Positions 61,076-64,000 of a DNA stretch of 64,000 nucleotides are shown here, piece after piece; position 1 is the stretch's first letter, and every line of letters begins with the position of its first letter. The DNA is from Emiliania huxleyi CCMP1516 (lineage: Eukaryota > Haptophyta > Isochrysidales > Noelaerhabdaceae), in assembly GCF_000372725.1 (NCBI RefSeq), contig NW_005202368.1, forward strand, positions 440,474 through 504,473, read 5' to 3'. A model generated the notes under the pieces. It saw nothing but the letters and a program-made list of their open reading frames with translations, was not told where the DNA came from and did not search any database. The position numbers and the translations under genes were made by a program.

Positions 61076-62054
61076 AGCTTGGCGGCCGGCGCCTCGTCGC
61101 CAGACGTCACAGCGGCGTGGACGCAGGAGTGTGCGGCGACGAGTACCGGCAAATCCGGCCCGGTGTGGCCGACTACACGGTAAGGCATACGGACCTTGCA
61201 GAAAACCTTTTCCTTCTAAGCAGGGCTACACAATGACCCTATAGTGTGTGGGTGTTCCTGGCGAGTTGTGATGAGTAGAATTAGACTAGCCAATACTATT
61301 TTGAAGTTCATATATGAAAATACCAACTTGCCTATGTGCACGTCTCCGCCGCGGCGGCCCGGAGGCGGCCCGGCGGAGCGGTCAGAGCAGCACTGCGCGG
61401 GCCGGCGATCGACTCTCGACTATAGTACGGGCTCTATTGAATGGCCTCAAGGTGCTCTCTAGGGCTGCCCTATTCCGCTCGCCCGGCTACGTCGCCGGGC
61501 TTCGAAGGAAAAGGTTTCGCTCGGCACGGCGTCGGAGAGCAAACTTCGACGTTCGTCCTATAGTGGAAGCTGGACGCACGTAGGCAAGTGGCCCATGACC
61601 AGGCGGGCTGCTGCTCAGAATCTGGGCCGTCGGCGCTCGCTCTCGCGCTCTTCATAACGGCGTTGCCCCCTCCCTCCCGCGCCGACGTTGGGCAGCCCGA
61701 CCACGACAACGTCAGCGCCGCTGGCCTGCAACTCGAGGCGCCTTTGAATGAGCACGAGCCGGTGCGCGGCGGCGGCGCGGGTGATGCAGCCCAAGGTGAC
61801 GGCGACGGCAGAGGGGGCGGCGCCGGCGGCGGAGGAGGCGGCAGCGGCGGCGATGGCCGCGGGGTCGGCCCGCCCGCCTTTGCTGCTGGTGCTGTGGGCA
61901 TCATCACAGCTCAGCGGCGGTGTGCGACCAGGGCCAGTGGTAGACTTTCGACGCGGTGAGGCTGCTCTCTGAGCAATGACACTAGCAAGAGCATCATGTG
62001 TGTCATCGGAGTCACTTGTATTACGATACCACCACGCCGCCACGCTCGCAAGGG
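61076..62054. other. No supported gene
   Basis: A minus frame ending near 61640 contains RLELQASGADVVVVGLPNVG, faintly like a small-GTPase G1 strand, but it lacks GKS and the rest of a G domain. No call made. Confidence 0.3.
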
Positions 62055-62113
62055 CCGCCTAAGCGCCTAAGCACCCTAAGCACCCCCCCGCTTAGGCCGC
62101 TTAGGCGCTTAGG
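62055..62113. repeat. CCTAAGC/GCTTAGG inverted repeat
   Basis: GCCTAAGCGCCTAAGC on the left pairs with GCTTAGGCGCTTAGGC on the right around a C-run. A strong hairpin or cruciform is expected. Confidence 0.85.
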
Positions 62114-62494
62114 CGAGTGACGGCCGGCTGCCCGGGGCCTGGCGTGCCTCCGCCGTGGGCTGAGCGCCCGGGAGAGCCACTCTGCAAGTGGTGTGCGAGC
62201 GTGTAGCCTTTAGCGTGCAGTCGGCCTGTGGCCGGCAGCTGCCTAGCGCTGGCCTGTGGCCTGTGCCGCGCGGTGGGGCGGAGAAGGCGTGTCTCGCCGC
62301 CATGCGGCGGTCGGCAGGTGCGAGCGTGATTTGTCGGATAAGACATAGAGCCGTAAGTACACTGGGTGTGCAGGTCGCAGAGAGCCGCGCGGGCATGAGT
62401 GGTTGTTCTATGTTGTGGGCGCTGTGGGCGAAAAAAATACACGTTTGCTGCGAGTGTTCTTTCTCCCGCCGGCGCCGCCCGTGCGTCCGTGGTT

Positions 62495-63560
62495 TCAGTT
62501 CTCCCTCAGCTCCGGCGGGGCGAGTCGCAGGCTGGCGCGGCTGCCGGTCCACGCCACCGTCGGAACCCAAACCTCCCCCTCGGCGATCCGCGTGCCTGTT
62601 CACAGCGAATGGTGTGAAGAGTCGCCGTACTGGCGGCTGGTGAGGACTGGTGTGGTTTGCCACATCTGGGCTACACCTCGGCTGTACCCCTCGGCCAAAC
62701 TTTGACTCGGCCATCTCCCTGCCATCTCCCTGCCACCTCCCCGCCATCTCCCGGCCATCTCCACCCCCCCCTCCCCCCCGCTTGGCTACAGCCCTCGGCT
62801 CTGTGTCGGGCAACGTCGCGGCTACACTCGTGCCTCTAGGAAAGGTCTAGGAAAGGTCTAGGAAAGGTCTAGGAAAGGTCGCGGCTACACTCCAACCCCA
62901 CACGTGGGTCTGGCCGGCGTGGTCAGTCGCAGACAGCCGCCCGTCGCGCAGCGAGAACTCGACCTGTGTTCACAGACAGAGGGTGTGAAGAGACGCGCGC
63001 GCCCGCGCGCCGCGCAGAGAGAAGGGCGGCCGCGTCGCCAGCGTGTAGGAAAAGATCTAGCAGCGGTCTGGGAAAGGTCTAGGGAAGGTCTAGAGAAGGT
63101 GGCCAAATCGACAGCGTGTCCCGTCTAGGAAAGGTCTGGGAAAGGTCTGGAAAAAGGTCTAGAGAAGGGCGGCCCAGTCGCCAGCGAGGCGCAGCTTGGC
63201 AAGCCTATTCATGGGCGGAGCTGTGAAGAGGCGCCGTGCACCGTGCACCGCCCGACGTCTCATCTCGGGTGATCTGGGGTGATCTGGAGTGATCTCGGGT
63301 GATCTCGGGTGATCTCGGGTGATCTCGTGCAATCTCGCGCCTCCCCGGCGTTCGGCCATCCGGTCCTGTGTCGATCTGCGGCCCGCTTGAGTGAGCCTGT
63401 TCACAGCTGGCGGTGTGAAGAGACGCCGCTCACAGCGAGCGCCGCACCGCAGCACCGCTCGAGCGCGGCCGTCGGCGTGGCGAAGCAGCAGCGGCGGGAG
63501 CGGCCTCCTACGGGGAAGGTTCCGGGAAAGCTCACGGGAGACTCCCGGAGAGGCCGGCTG
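62495..63560 (-). CDS. SPRY-like gene, 3' exons (partial)
   Basis: The best exons are 62963-62897 (VEFSLRDGRLSATDHAGQTH, VWG) and 62595-62495 (TRIAEGEVWVPTVAWTGSRA, SLRLAPPELREN-stop). They join in frame. The VWVPTVAW...ASLRL block resembles the last strands of SPRY domains. Upstream exon-like pieces lie at about 63220-63172 (LAKLRLAGDWAALL), 63393-63340 and 63530-63430, but frames could not be linked. Acceptors at 62596, 62964, 63205 and 63394 all follow CTGTGAACAG-type family B tails, and TCTAGGAAAGG minisatellites fill the introns. The N-terminal part is beyond reach. Confidence 0.45.
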
Positions 63561-63645
63561 GCAGTCGGCCGCCGTAGAAGATGGAGCGAGGGCCGGCGGT
63601 CCCTCCTGACGGGAAGAGTGGTGAGAAGAAGCGTCAGAATCAGAG

Positions 63646-64000
63646 GGGGGGGGGGGGGGGGGAAAAAATAAAAAAGAAAGGGGGTCCCTAGCGCCCCCTT
63701 AACCCGGGGGCCCCTCTTGGAAAGGTCTAGGAAAGGTCTTGGAAAAGTCTTCCTCAAGGGTCTTAAAGGCCCCTGGAGAGTTTGGGGCCCTTTCCGGGCG
63801 AAACTGTTTTTGGCCTTTTTTTTCCTTTCCCTTTTCTCCCTCCCCTTTTTTCACTAAAAAAAAAAAACAAAAGGGGCACGGGCACACACACACACACACA
63901 CACACACTCCCATTCCCAAGAAACAAACACTCCCACTCCCTCACACATTCGCGCGGCCACACATCCGGGGAAACACACACACACACACCCCATCCACATT
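63646..64000. repeat. Low-complexity end of window
   Basis: A G-run (63646-63662), GAAAGGTCTAG units, a T-rich block and CA tracts at 63885-63907 and 63976-63990. No gene supported. The quality looks like a contig end. Confidence 0.6.

Noticed and set aside
61615-62043. Small GTPase on the minus strand
   Set aside because: A single GLPNVG-like string without GKS/T, DxxG or NKxD motifs is not enough.

Overview
This window reads as nuclear DNA from a GC-rich unicellular alga, most like a haptophyte of the coccolithophore type. That call is an inference, not a match. The reasons are very high GC, intron-dense eukaryotic genes with many GC-AG introns, abundant microsatellites and minisatellites, reverse-transcriptase and RNase H debris, and a mix of an FHA-kinase, SLC25 carrier, UNC93-like protein, JmjC oxygenase, cyclophilin and sulfotransferases. 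There are no bacterial operons, and one 180-base assembly gap lies at 44248-44427. Exon models were built by hand from reading frame, splice dinucleotides and family expectations, so they are predictions.

Layout. 0-5 kb: a hairpin element, a small membrane or secreted protein, a frameshifted SGNH/PC-esterase-like gene and an Ala/Lys-rich hypothetical. 5.7-8.5 kb (-): a complete seven-exon JmjC oxygenase. 9.2-16.0 kb: a retrotransposon RT gene split by a 5,620-bp transposon (10116-15735) with long inverted ends and an 8-bp target duplication. The insert carries an RCC1 exon, a small secreted protein and a PHD-like gene. 16.0-19.8 kb (-): UNC93-like transporter. 20-30 kb: repeats, a small basic protein, an acidic protein, an At4g15545-like coiled-coil protein and a transposase-like relic. 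30-33.3 kb (+): a beta-propeller-like protein and a secretory cyclophilin. 34.9-37.1 kb (+): a six-exon mitochondrial carrier. 37.6-39.4 kb (-): a sulfotransferase. 40.3-41.5 kb (-): a secreted alpha/beta hydrolase. 43.1-49.7 kb (+): a 17-exon CHK2/Rad53-like kinase. 50-53 kb: beta-helix exons, a glycosyltransferase-like gene and a second sulfotransferase. 53-64 kb: mobile debris, a tRNA-like SINE head, a SANT/F-box protein, duplicated promoter-plus-signal-peptide segments and the 3' end of an SPRY-like gene.

The genes are mostly unrelated single loci. What unites the window is how the introns look. In gene after gene the intron begins with a diverged copy of the first 8-39 bases of the NEXT exon (an 'exon echo'). 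The donor is then GT, GC or GA depending on what that exon starts with, and the acceptor is almost always AG before G. Intron bodies are drawn from several recurring families shared between unrelated genes: a ~140-bp element ending in TTACCTTACCTTAG, a short element ending in CTGTGAACAG, a ~110-bp element containing GCGCTCGAGAGGACACG, a ~60-bp element bounded by CTAGTAC, and (CCCCATATCT)n minisatellites. Together these look like repeated intron gain by introner-like elements with target duplication, and this is the most notable system here.
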